From contig CBDBKL010000006.1 in assembly GCA_965206675.1 (NCBI GenBank), positions 124,001 through 188,000 of the forward strand: a stretch of DNA of 64,000 bases, read 5' to 3'. Shown in pieces: positions 34,460 to 43,337 of the stretch (position 1 is the first letter of the stretch; each line of letters starts with the position of its first letter). The notes beneath the pieces were generated by a model that searched no databases, had not been told where the DNA came from, and saw only the letters and a program-made list of their open reading frames with translations. A program made the position numbers and the translations under genes. Source of the DNA: CBDBKL01 sp965206675. Its GTDB lineage: Bacteria; Bdellovibrionota; Bdellovibrionia; Bdellovibrionales; JAKFYE01.

Positions 34460-35494
34460 ATGAAGAAGAAATACAATAAAAGAATAAAGACGTTCAATAC
34501 TAAAAAGACAAAGAAGAGTCATAGAAGGGTGAAAAAGCATAGAGGCGTAAAGAAAAATCATAAACAAACAAAAAAAAGCAATACACGCAGCTCTTACATC
34601 AAACTCAGTCAAGATCTCATGTTTAAAACCTACTTTACAAGAGACGAAAATCTTCTTCGATCTTTACTGAAAACCTTTCTTCCTCTTCCCTCAGATAAAG
34701 ATATTGAAAAAATTGATATCCTAAACCCTGAGATCCCACCTGAAGTCGAAAAGAAAAAACAAATCATCTTAGATCTGAAACTGGAACTAAACACAGGCGA
34801 GAAAATCAACGTTGAAATGCAATCTGCCTACAAGAAAGGCTTTCTCTCAAGAATACTCTTCTACTGGGCTAGATTATATACAGAAGGCTTCAAGCAGGGA
34901 AAAGAGTATGAAAAACTTCATCCTACGTACTCTTTGATCTTCACTGAATTTTCAGTCTTTAAACAAACTCAAGACGTTGTCACTAGCTTTTCTCTTCTTT
35001 CAGATAAATCACCTCACTTTTGCCTCAACAGAGATTTAAGAATAGTGTTTGTAGAACTTTCTAAGTTTAAAACACGTCTAGAGGGTTTAATTGATTTAAG
35101 AGACCATTGGTGCTATATTATTAGACATTCAAGTCAAATAAAAGAGAGTGAATTAGAGCAGTTGGCTCAGAAGAATAAGGAGATGAGGAAAGCTATGGGA
35201 CTTTTAAAGGATATGTCGTTAGAGGATAAGTTGAGGTGGCAGGAAGAGGATCGTCTTAAAGCTATTAGTGATGATAAAGCTGAGAAAGCTTGGGCTCGTG
35301 AAGAGGGATTAAAAGAAGGAAGAGAAGAAGGAAGAAAAGAAGGGATACAGAAAGGAATAGAGAAAGGTAAACAAGAAAATCTTCAGCAAATTGTTTGCAG
35401 AATGTTAGAAAACAAAATTGATCTTTCTATAATTGAAAAAGCTACTGGTTTATCTCAAATGGAAATTCAAAAACTTCAAAAAAAGAAACCCTAG
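34460..35494 (+). CDS. Rpn/PD-(D/E)XK transposase-like nuclease
   Basis: 344 residues with GGAG before the ATG. Residues about 50-240 match the Rpn/PDDEXK_2 family: SQDLMFKTYFTRDENLLRSL, then LDLKLELNTGEKINVEMQ with the D-x(n)-E-x-Q nuclease core. The C-terminus has the Gly-Lys-Glu heptad stretch (EGLKEGREEGRKEG) common in this family. Unusually, the first 45 residues are about half Lys and Arg, which may bind nucleic acid. Rpn proteins promote recombination and some act in phage defence. Confidence 0.8.
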   Translation: MKKKYNKRIKTFNTKKTKKSHRRVKKHRGVKKNHKQTKKSNTRSSYIKLSQDLMFKTYFTRDENLLRSLLKTFLPLPSDKDIEKIDILNPEIPPEVEKKKQIILDLKLELNTGEKINVEMQSAYKKGFLSRILFYWARLYTEGFKQGKEYEKLHPTYSLIFTEFSVFKQTQDVVTSFSLLSDKSPHFCLNRDLRIVFVELSKFKTRLEGLIDLRDHWCYIIRHSSQIKESELEQLAQKNKEMRKAMGLLKDMSLEDKLRWQEEDRLKAISDDKAEKAWAREEGLKEGREEGRKEGIQKGIEKGKQENLQQIVCRMLENKIDLSIIEKATGLSQMEIQKLQKKKP

Positions 35495-35576
35495 AAAAGC
35501 CCCAGCCATGGGAACTTTGTAAATGCAACCTCTTAAAGTGTAATGAACCATAGAAGTTTTATTGTCCGTTGAAAAT

Positions 35577-37130
35577 TTATCGTCCTCTCTGTAGACGCAA
35601 CCCTTTTGAAACTAAAACTTTCTCTGAAATACCAATTAACTTATCCACTACAACCGCCAACACCGCAGCCGGAATCGCCCCTAATAAAATCAAACTCGAA
35701 TTAACAGTTGCAACACCACGGAAAATAGGATCACCTAACCCTCCGGCACCAATCAACGCCGCTAACGTCGCCGTTCCAATCACAATCACCGTCGCCGTCC
35801 TCAACCCCGCAATAATCACCGGCAAAGCCAAAGGAATCTCCACTCGCAAAAGTACCTGCATCCCCGTTAAACCAATTCCCCGTGATGCCTCAATAAAATT
35901 CTTATCCACACTCAAAATTCCCGTGTACGTGTTCCTCACTAAAGGTAATAAAGAATATAAAAAAAGTGCCACTATCGCTGGCAATATACCTATACCCATA
36001 ATCGGAATTAAAAAACCTAACAACGCTAAACTCGGTATCGTCTGTATCGTGTTAATCACTGGAAACACAACCTTACCAATCGACTGATAACGTGTAAGAA
36101 CTATGCCCACAGGTATCGATATAACAATAGCAAAACCTAACGCTACAAAACACATCAATAAATGCTCATACAAAAGCTTTAATAAATATTCCCTCTTACT
36201 TAAAAAATAACTAAAAAGCTCACCCCCCTCTCGTGCAACAGAAATCTCCCCCTCTATTAACCCCTCCTTAATTAAAAAATTCCTAGCCACCGTATAAGGA
36301 GATTCCTTCAAGCGATCCACAGCATCGTTCATCATCACCATTTCAGATTCACTAATTTTTCCCTCTAAACTTCCAATAGCTTGCTGAAGTTCTGGATACT
36401 TTTCGATACTATCTTTGCGAGACGTATAAGCCACATAATAGGGAGGGAAAAAACGACGATCATCTTCTAACAAACGCAAATCATAAGCACTAATCCTTCC
36501 ATCCGTAGAATAAGCCACAATCATATCCACCTGATCATCCCGAATCGCCGAATACATCAAACCCGCATCCATCGAAATTACATTCTCCGGTTTCAAATCC
36601 TGCAAACCATAAAACTTAACAAACTCATCATGGCCATCCTCTCTCTCCATAAACTCATAGGCCCCGCCATACTTCATATCACTCAACCGGCCTTTTAACT
36701 CAGACACTTTTTCTATGCCCTTAAAGCGAGAATCATTTTTTTTAACCGCCACCGCATACGTATTGTTAAACCCCATAGGTTTTGACCAAACTATTCCCCA
36801 TCGACTCAAAAATTCATCCCGTACAATTTCAAAAACCCTATCCGGATCTGTTTCTCCCTTCCTCTTCAAAATCATCACATAACCCGTACCTGTATAATCC
36901 GGATAGACATCAATATTACCCGACTTTAAAGCATCAAAAGCAATCGTCGTACCTCCCAAGCCCAACTTCCTCTCCACAGACGCAGAATATTTTTCCTCCA
37001 ATAAAACCGACAACATCTCCGCTAAAATGATCGACTCACTAAACTTCTTCGAGCCTATTCTAATCTCGTCCGTTGCTACACTGACATGCGAAACAAACAC
37101 TATGAAAAAACAAAGAGCAACTCTACTCAC
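35577..37130 (-). CDS. Glycine betaine/choline-type ABC transporter, fused substrate-binding and permease protein
   Basis: About 517 residues from GTG at 37130 (GGGAAA in front); the TTG at 37145 is the alternative. Order is signal peptide, OpuAC/OsmF-type binding domain (IRIGSKKFSESIILAEML to about residue 290), then an OpuCB-type permease with five to six membrane helices and the EASRGIGLTGMQVL coupling loop. The family imports glycine betaine, choline or carnitine for osmoprotection. It starts eight bases inside the end of its ATPase gene, so the two are translationally coupled. Confidence 0.88.
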   Translation of the reverse strand: MSRVALCFFIVFVSHVSVATDEIRIGSKKFSESIILAEMLSVLLEEKYSASVERKLGLGGTTIAFDALKSGNIDVYPDYTGTGYVMILKRKGETDPDRVFEIVRDEFLSRWGIVWSKPMGFNNTYAVAVKKNDSRFKGIEKVSELKGRLSDMKYGGAYEFMEREDGHDEFVKFYGLQDLKPENVISMDAGLMYSAIRDDQVDMIVAYSTDGRISAYDLRLLEDDRRFFPPYYVAYTSRKDSIEKYPELQQAIGSLEGKISESEMVMMNDAVDRLKESPYTVARNFLIKEGLIEGEISVAREGGELFSYFLSKREYLLKLLYEHLLMCFVALGFAIVISIPVGIVLTRYQSIGKVVFPVINTIQTIPSLALLGFLIPIMGIGILPAIVALFLYSLLPLVRNTYTGILSVDKNFIEASRGIGLTGMQVLLRVEIPLALPVIIAGLRTATVIVIGTATLAALIGAGGLGDPIFRGVATVNSSLILLGAIPAAVLAVVVDKLIGISEKVLVSKGLRLQRGR

Positions 37131-37860
37131 GAACTTTCCCTTCAATAAAATTAGCTACAAATTCATCCTTAGGGTTATTGACCAAATCATCCCTTGAACC
37201 CACCTGAACGATATTCCCCTTATCCATCAAAATAATCCTATCACCTAACTTAAACGCCTCATCCATATCATGCGTGACCATCAATATCGTCTTATTCAGT
37301 TTCTGATTCAAATGTATAAATTCCTCATGCAAACTCGCACTTGTCATTGGATCCAACGCACCAAATGGTTCATCCATTAATAGAACAGGAGGATCTTCCA
37401 TCAATGCACGAGCGATTCCCACCCTCTGTTGCTGACCACCACTTAACTCTACAGGATAACGCCCACCAAACTTTTCGTACGGCATGTTTATAATGTCCAT
37501 CAATTCACGAACTCTCTCCGTAATAAAGCTCTTTTCCCTTTTAAGAATTTTAGACAACAACGAAATATTTTGCCTCACAGTGAGATGAGGCAAAAGACCC
37601 GCCTTTTGGATCACATATCCTATCTTTCTTCGCCATACGACAGCGTTCCCCGTCCTGGCGTTCTGTCCATTTACAGAAACATTCCCCGAAGTCGGCTCAA
37701 TTAATCGGTTTATCATTTTAAGCGTTGTTGTTTTTCCACACCCACTCATGCCGATAATACAACCCACCTGACCCTTTTCTAATTTAAAAGAAGCTCTATT
37801 TACCGCTTTTACACGACCTGATAAAAATTCCTTCGTAAGATCTTGCACTTCAATCATCAA
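37123..37860 (-). CDS. ABC transporter ATPase of the betaine/choline type
   Basis: 245 residues. Walker A GMSGCGKTT, Q-loop region VIQKAGLLPHLT, signature LSGGQQQRVGIARAL, Walker B VLLMDEPFGALD and H-loop MVTHDMDEA. It closely follows OpuCA/ProV-type ATPases but lacks the C-terminal CBS pair (usual length about 380), so osmotic gating by CBS domains is absent. It is the first gene of the two-gene operon. Confidence 0.9.
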   Translation of the reverse strand: MMIEVQDLTKEFLSGRVKAVNRASFKLEKGQVGCIIGMSGCGKTTTLKMINRLIEPTSGNVSVNGQNARTGNAVVWRRKIGYVIQKAGLLPHLTVRQNISLLSKILKREKSFITERVRELMDIINMPYEKFGGRYPVELSGGQQQRVGIARALMEDPPVLLMDEPFGALDPMTSASLHEEFIHLNQKLNKTILMVTHDMDEAFKLGDRIILMDKGNIVQVGSRDDLVNNPKDEFVANFIEGKVRE

Positions 37861-38091
37861 CTATCCTTTCATAGTAAATGAAAAGTCGAAGTTAAAGCAT
37901 TGCGCCTATTTTATGTAAGGTCAATACAGTAAAAATATATTGTTAAACATTAGAACCAACAAAAGAATATCTCATTCTGAACGCAGCTTAAATTCATAAA
38001 GATGAGCCCCTTGCTCGTAGTAAGACTTCAAAAAGCCATTCCCAACATATGAATAAAGAAACCCCTCTGCCCTGCCGATAAATACCTTAAG

Positions 38092-39489
38092 ATGAAAACT
38101 TTATTCTTTAGTCTATTTCTACTCTTTTCAACATACGGTTATGCTTCTAATTACCAAGAAACTTTAAAATTAGCCAACAAAGGCGAATCCAAAGCGCAAA
38201 ACAACCTGGGCGTTATGTACGAACTCAGCCAAGGCGTCGCACAAGACTATAAAAAAGCCGTGTACTGGTATCAAAAAGCCGCCAGCCAAGGAAATGCACA
38301 AGCGCAAAATAACCTTGGCACTATGTACGAACAAGGCCAAGGCATCCCAAAAGACCACAAAAAAGCCGTAAACTGGTATCAAAAGGCCGCTAAACAAGGA
38401 GAACCAAACGCCCAAAACAACCTCGGTGTTATGTACTCTCAAGGCCAAGGTGTTAAAAAAGATTATAAAAAAGCTCTCGAGTGGTATCAAAAAGCTGCCC
38501 AACAAGAAGAACCCAGTGCTCAACACAACCTCGGCTTTATATACTCTCAAGGTCATGGTGTAAAAAAAGATTATAAAAAAGCTATCGAGTGGTATCAAAA
38601 GGCCGCCCAACAGGAACACGCAAAATCCCAAAACAACCTTGGCGTTCTGCATTTTCAAGGTCAGGGTACAACAAAAAATTCTAAAACAGCCATTGAGTGG
38701 TTTAAAAAGTCAGCTAACAAAGGAGAACCAAAAGCTCAATTTAACCTTGGGTCCATGCACGAACTCGGCCACGGTGTGAAACAAAATTATAAAAAAAGTA
38801 TAAGTTGGTATCAAAAAGCTGCGCAACAAGGACATATAACCGCTCAACACAACCTCGGTGTCATGTACGAACACGGTCAAGGTGTAAAACAAGATTATAA
38901 AAAAGCCCTCCACTGGTACCAAAAAGCGGCGGCACAAGGAGAATCTGATTCTCAACACAACCTTGGCGCTCTCTATACTCACGGCCGTGGCGTTAAAAAA
39001 GATCACAAAAAGGCTATCAAGTGGTTTCAAAAAGCCGCTGCACAAGGAGAACCCAGTGCTCAACACAGTTTAGGAGTCATATACTCTGAAGGTCGTGGCG
39101 TTAAAAAAGATTATAAAAAAGCTCTCGAATGGTTTCAAAAAGTGGCCAATCAAAAGGATGCAAAGGCGCAAAACAATCTCGGCGTTATGTATAAACTCGG
39201 TCAGGGTGTTAAAAAAAATTCTCAAAAAGCCATGGAGTGGTTTCAAAAGGCCGCCCATCAAGGAAATGCAAAAGCGCAAAACAACCTCGGCGTTATGTAC
39301 TTTGAAAATAACGAAACAATAAAAGCCTACAAATGGTTATCTTTGGCGCAATCACAAAGCGAAAAAGAGTCCAAAAAAACACTCGATCTACTGAAAAAGT
39401 CAATGACCCCCTCACAAATAACAGAAGCTCAAAAATTAATAGATCAATTTAACAACAAGAAAAAATCACAGAAAAACACAAAGAAATAA
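38092..39489 (+). CDS. Exported Sel1-repeat protein
   Basis: 465 residues: signal peptide (MKTLFFSLFLLFSTYGYAS), then 11 Sel1-like repeats of 36 residues with the pattern AQNNLGVMYEQGQGVKKDYKKALEWYQKAA, and a Lys-rich tail. The repeats are also alike in DNA (108-bp units), so copy number may change by recombination. Sel1 repeats form a solenoid for protein contacts; exported ones in Legionella and others help host-cell entry or signalling. Function here unknown. Confidence 0.88.
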   Translation: MKTLFFSLFLLFSTYGYASNYQETLKLANKGESKAQNNLGVMYELSQGVAQDYKKAVYWYQKAASQGNAQAQNNLGTMYEQGQGIPKDHKKAVNWYQKAAKQGEPNAQNNLGVMYSQGQGVKKDYKKALEWYQKAAQQEEPSAQHNLGFIYSQGHGVKKDYKKAIEWYQKAAQQEHAKSQNNLGVLHFQGQGTTKNSKTAIEWFKKSANKGEPKAQFNLGSMHELGHGVKQNYKKSISWYQKAAQQGHITAQHNLGVMYEHGQGVKQDYKKALHWYQKAAAQGESDSQHNLGALYTHGRGVKKDHKKAIKWFQKAAAQGEPSAQHSLGVIYSEGRGVKKDYKKALEWFQKVANQKDAKAQNNLGVMYKLGQGVKKNSQKAMEWFQKAAHQGNAKAQNNLGVMYFENNETIKAYKWLSLAQSQSEKESKKTLDLLKKSMTPSQITEAQKLIDQFNNKKKSQKNTKK

Positions 39490-39701
39490 CACCCTTTACA
39501 CCTTCGAAAATACAGGGGCCATGCCCCTATCCCCCAGATAAGAATACGGGATTGAAGACATATCTTTCCCCCTAGTTAGAAATCTATCGCATATGAAATG
39601 ACACCATACTCAACGCTCTTTCAAAATATCATTGACGCATCTGCTAGACAAAAACTTTACTATCTAAGGTAAAAACCTAATAATAAGTCAGGCGGCAAGT
39701 T

Positions 39702-40640
39702 ATGACTTTAATGGAACTTCAAAACTCTCTGAGCGCGATCGGCTTTACACCGGATTTGCAAATAAAATTATTCAAATCTGTTATCGCTCTTGGAGTTCTT
39801 TTCATTGTAAAAATAATTGCACCCAAATTCCTTTACGGAAACTTACAAGAAAAGAATATGATTTATCGCTGGCAAAAGATCATTTCCTATTCCTTCTATC
39901 TGTTCCTAATCGCTACAATGGCAAACATTTGGTATTCAAACGTCCAATCCATTGCGACTTTTTTGGGGTTAATTGGAGCTGGCCTAGCCATTGCTTTTAA
40001 AGACTACCTCAGTAATATTGCCGGATGGCTTTATATTTCTTTAAAGCAGCCCTTTAAATTGGGTCACAGAGTGCAAATTGGAAATCTAACAGGTGATATT
40101 ATAGACATTGGCCTCGTTCAAATTTCATTGTTAGAAATTGGGAATTTTGCAAATTCCGAACAACCCACGGGACGCATTAGCTTTTTGCCAAACTCAAAAG
40201 TATTTACCGAACCTGTCTCCAACTATGACCTGTCCTTTCCCTACATTTGGCATGAAATAGAAGTTATCGTCACATTTGAAAGTAACTGGAGAAAAGCCAG
40301 ATCCATCATTGATGGCAAAATTAAAAACAACTCCCTCGTCTATGATGCACACAGCTTAAGACGATTTCGGAAACAGTCCAAAAACTTTCTGCTCCCAGAC
40401 ATGAACCTTGATCCCAAAATGTTCACATCTGTAGCAGATCATGGCGTGAGATTGTCCGCACGATTTGTCTGTAAACCAAGAAATAGAAGAACAATTGAAG
40501 AAAAAATTTGGGTCGAGATCTTAGATGCTTTTTCCAGAGAAGAGGCAATTGACTTTGCATATCCCACTCAACGCTTCTATAATAATACGATTGAAGGAAA
40601 AAAGAAGTTTAATATAAAAGAAGAAACAACCCTATCATGA
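39702..40640 (+). CDS. MscS-type mechanosensitive channel
   Basis: 312 residues. Three membrane helices (about 22-40, 55-75, 83-105); the pore helix reads ATFLGLIGAGLAIAFKDYLSNIAGW, the Gly/Ala-rich MscS pattern, followed by the beta domain (FKLGHRVQIGNLTGDIIDIGL). It should vent small solutes under turgor. First gene of a four-gene cluster with the RimB/RimK/aspartoacylase-like genes, 18 bp apart. Confidence 0.87.
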   Translation: MTLMELQNSLSAIGFTPDLQIKLFKSVIALGVLFIVKIIAPKFLYGNLQEKNMIYRWQKIISYSFYLFLIATMANIWYSNVQSIATFLGLIGAGLAIAFKDYLSNIAGWLYISLKQPFKLGHRVQIGNLTGDIIDIGLVQISLLEIGNFANSEQPTGRISFLPNSKVFTEPVSNYDLSFPYIWHEIEVIVTFESNWRKARSIIDGKIKNNSLVYDAHSLRRFRKQSKNFLLPDMNLDPKMFTSVADHGVRLSARFVCKPRNRRTIEEKIWVEILDAFSREEAIDFAYPTQRFYNNTIEGKKKFNIKEETTLS

Positions 40641-40658
40641 TACCTGCTGGAGAGAGAA

Positions 40659-41102
40659 ATGAAAAAAAAGAAAGAATTAAAAGTTGTAGGATGGAGAGAG
40701 TGGGTTTCTTTACCCGATTTGGACATCAAAAAAATTAAAGCAAAGGTCGATACAGGTGCGAGAACATCCTCCCTACATGCCTTTGATATGAGTTTTTATA
40801 AAAGAGGTAAAAGTGAGTTCGTAAGTTTTAAAATACAACCAGAACAGAGAACAACTAAAAGAGTCTGCAAAGCTAAAATTTTAGAATATAGAAAAGTCAA
40901 AAGCTCTAACGGGCAATCAGAGCTTCGACCCGTTATTCTTACATCTATTCAGTTCCTAGATGAAGTTTGGAAAGCTGAGGTCACCCTAACAAACAGAGAT
41001 GAAATGGGATTTAGAATGCTGCTGGGACGAGAGGGCATTAGAAAAAGGTTTTTAGTTAATCCCGATAAATCGTTTCATGGCACAAAAAGGAGTAAAAAGT
41101 GA
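40659..41102 (+). CDS. RimB/retropepsin-like 'ATP-dependent zinc protease' family protein
   Basis: 147 residues with GGAGAGAG before the ATG. KAKVDTGARTSSLHA carries the Asp-Thr-Gly of the retropepsin-like fold and LLGREGIRKRF closes it. This family (PF05618-like, from memory) is almost always found with RimK-type ATP-grasp ligases; RimB is reported as a modulator or trimmer of poly-glutamate tails. Its stop overlaps the next start (GTGA). Confidence 0.82.
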   Translation: MKKKKELKVVGWREWVSLPDLDIKKIKAKVDTGARTSSLHAFDMSFYKRGKSEFVSFKIQPEQRTTKRVCKAKILEYRKVKSSNGQSELRPVILTSIQFLDEVWKAEVTLTNRDEMGFRMLLGREGIRKRFLVNPDKSFHGTKRSKK

Positions 41103-42316
41103 AATTAGCAATTTTATCAAAAGAACCTAAAAACTATAGCACCCAACGGCTTGTCGAAGCCGCAAAGAACAGAGGGCATGATGTAAAAGTTCTCAACACT
41201 CTTAAATTTACATTAAATTTAGAAGAAGAATCACCGGAGCTATATTTTAAACAAAAAAAACTCAGTAAATATGATGCGATTTTACCTCGAATTGGAAGTT
41301 CCATTACTTACTTTGGAACAGCCGTCGTACGTCAGTTTCAACAAATGGATGTTTATAGCCCCAACTCTGCCGACGGTATCTTAAACTCAAGAGATAAACT
41401 CAGAAGTTTTCAAATATTGAGCAAACATAAAATTGGTATTCCTGCTACAACATTCGTAAAGGATAAAAAAGGTGTTCTACCCGCCATTGAACGTGTTGGC
41501 GGAGCACCAATTGTTATAAAACTCTTAGAAGGAACTCAGGGACTTGGAGTCCTGTTAGCACACACTCTCGAGTCGGCCACTTCCATTGTTGAATTCCTAC
41601 AAAGCCAAAAACAAAATATTTTAATTCAAAAGTTTGTCGCTGAAAGTAAAGGACGAGACATAAGAGCCATTGTTGTTGGGGATCAAATTGTGGCTGCAAT
41701 GAGAAGAGTGGCTCAAGGACAAGAGTTTAGAAGTAATGTTCATCGTGGAGGAAAAACAGAACTGGTGGAATTAGATGATGATTATAAAGAAGTGGCAATA
41801 AGAGCTGCAAGAATTATGGGTTTAGGCATTGCCGGAGTGGACATGCTGGAAGGAAAAGACGGTCCACAAATTTTAGAAATTAACTCTTCTCCGGGATTAG
41901 AAGGTATCGAAAGCTGTACAAAACTAGATGTGGCTGGTGCCTTTATTGATTATATTGCAGCTAAAGTGGATTACCCAGAAGTTGACCTTCGAGAACATTT
42001 AGCCATTAGCAAAGGCTATGGTGTCACAGAAATTGTTATTCCTGCAAAATCAAAATATGTAGGGCAAACAATTGCTAACTGCGGACTCTATGAAAAAGAT
42101 ATCAATCCCCTCTCTCTTCATAGAAAGGGCAACATATTTCCAAACCCCAACGTAGATAAAGTTCTGGAAGCGGAAGATAAAATTCTCTGCTTTGGAAAAC
42201 TAGAGTCTATGAAAAATATCATTCCCGAAATAACAAGAAAACGCAGAACACCAACACTCAAGCTACTAACACAAGAAGATATTGAAAAGGTGCAAGTGAA
42301 TGAAAACGAAGACTAG
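41099..42316 (+). CDS. RimK-like ATP-grasp ligase with a C-terminal RCK_C/TrkA_C-like domain
   Basis: 405 residues from GTG at 41099 with AGGAG before it. Residues 1-290 are RimK-like ATP-grasp: IVIKLLEGTQGLGV, IQKFVAES, RDIRAIVVGDQI, and ILEINSSPGLEG for the metal site. RimK adds glutamates to the C-terminus of ribosomal protein S6. Residues about 305-385 form an extra domain (VTEIVIPAKSKYVGQTI... and VLEAEDKILCFGKLE) resembling the TrkA_C/RCK_C ligand-binding domain of ion channels, absent in classical RimK. With MscS in the same operon this may link the ligase to ion or osmotic state. Confidence 0.85.
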   Translation: MKLAILSKEPKNYSTQRLVEAAKNRGHDVKVLNTLKFTLNLEEESPELYFKQKKLSKYDAILPRIGSSITYFGTAVVRQFQQMDVYSPNSADGILNSRDKLRSFQILSKHKIGIPATTFVKDKKGVLPAIERVGGAPIVIKLLEGTQGLGVLLAHTLESATSIVEFLQSQKQNILIQKFVAESKGRDIRAIVVGDQIVAAMRRVAQGQEFRSNVHRGGKTELVELDDDYKEVAIRAARIMGLGIAGVDMLEGKDGPQILEINSSPGLEGIESCTKLDVAGAFIDYIAAKVDYPEVDLREHLAISKGYGVTEIVIPAKSKYVGQTIANCGLYEKDINPLSLHRKGNIFPNPNVDKVLEAEDKILCFGKLESMKNIIPEITRKRRTPTLKLLTQEDIEKVQVNENED

Positions 42317-43268
42317 AAAAGATCCTGAAGTTATTAAAATTGGTGGAATACAAATTTTTAGAGGGGAAAGAAAGCGGATTTCTTTAGCTTCGGCAGCTCT
42401 CTACGACTACACCAAATTGAGTATACCCGTTGAAGTTATTCGAGGAAAATTAAAAGGACCTGTTCTTTTTATCAGTGCCGCTATTCACGGTGATGAAATC
42501 AACGGCGTAGAAATCATTCGAAGACTTTCACGAAGTAAACTTTTATCAAAAATTAAGGGAACCCTTATTCTCATTCCCGTGGTTAATATTTTTGGTTTTA
42601 ATTATAGGTCAAGATATCTACCTGACAGAAGAGATCTCAATCGCTCATTCCCAGGTGACCCGAAAGGCTCTTTAGCCAGTCGCATGGCTCATACTTTTAT
42701 GAAAGAAATTGTTTCTAAATGCACTCATGGTATTGATCTTCACACAGGTGCTATCCATAGAACAAATCTACCACAAATCAGAGCCTATCTGGATAACACA
42801 GATACAAAAACACTCGCCAAAGAATTTGGAGCCCCTGTTATTTTAAACTCCAAATTACGAGATGGATCATTAAGAGAAGCGGCTAGAAAGAAAAAAGTTG
42901 TTATGCTTCTCTATGAAGGCGGCCAAGCTCTTCGCTTTGAAGAGAACGCTATAAAAACAGGAGTGCATGGATGTATAGCTGTTATGAAAAAAATTGGCAT
43001 GATTTCAAAAATGAAACAACAAAAAAGGTACAGAAGTATTTTTACAGCGGAATCCAGCTATTGGATAAGAGCACCTCGCAGCGGCACATTTGCTGCTAAT
43101 AAAAAGATTGGAGAAACTGTAAGAACTGGAGATGTTATCGCTACAATAGCTGACCCCTTTGGAAGAGAAAAACAAACTGTATTGGCTGAGGAAAATGGTA
43201 TTTTAATCGGATCAACCCTATTACCCCTAGTGAATCAAGGGGATGCTATGTTTCATATTGCAACCTAA
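42300..43268 (+). CDS. Succinylglutamate desuccinylase/aspartoacylase family protein
   Basis: 322 residues; starts inside the previous gene (17-bp overlap). M14-type zinc site: SAAIHGDEINGVE (His, Glu) and GIDLHTG (His), with DRRDLNRSFPG typical of the AstE/AspA family. It hydrolyses an N-acyl amino acid or a gamma-glutamyl-type bond; in this operon it may remove or recycle what the ATP-grasp enzyme adds. A C-terminal biotinyl-lipoyl-like beta part (RAPRSGTFAANKKIGE) is present, as in long members. Confidence 0.82.
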   Translation: MKTKTRKDPEVIKIGGIQIFRGERKRISLASAALYDYTKLSIPVEVIRGKLKGPVLFISAAIHGDEINGVEIIRRLSRSKLLSKIKGTLILIPVVNIFGFNYRSRYLPDRRDLNRSFPGDPKGSLASRMAHTFMKEIVSKCTHGIDLHTGAIHRTNLPQIRAYLDNTDTKTLAKEFGAPVILNSKLRDGSLREAARKKKVVMLLYEGGQALRFEENAIKTGVHGCIAVMKKIGMISKMKQQKRYRSIFTAESSYWIRAPRSGTFAANKKIGETVRTGDVIATIADPFGREKQTVLAEENGILIGSTLLPLVNQGDAMFHIAT

Positions 43269-43337
43269 CGAAAACACTATCATCTCAATATCAAAAATGC
43301 TCAAGACATTACATTCCAAATAAAATTTATTTGTTAA

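Noticed and set aside
35569..36087. Plus-strand frame opposite the permease part of the ABC transporter
   Set aside because: Antisense shadow; the minus-strand gene has clear family motifs.
38170..39280. Long minus-strand frames opposite the Sel1 gene
   Set aside because: They are shadows of the 108-bp coding repeat and have no ribosome sites or known domains.
43317..43333. Terminator between convergent genes (CAAATAAA-A-TTTATTTG)
   Set aside because: The stem is nearly all A/T with a one-base loop and no U-run; too weak to call.
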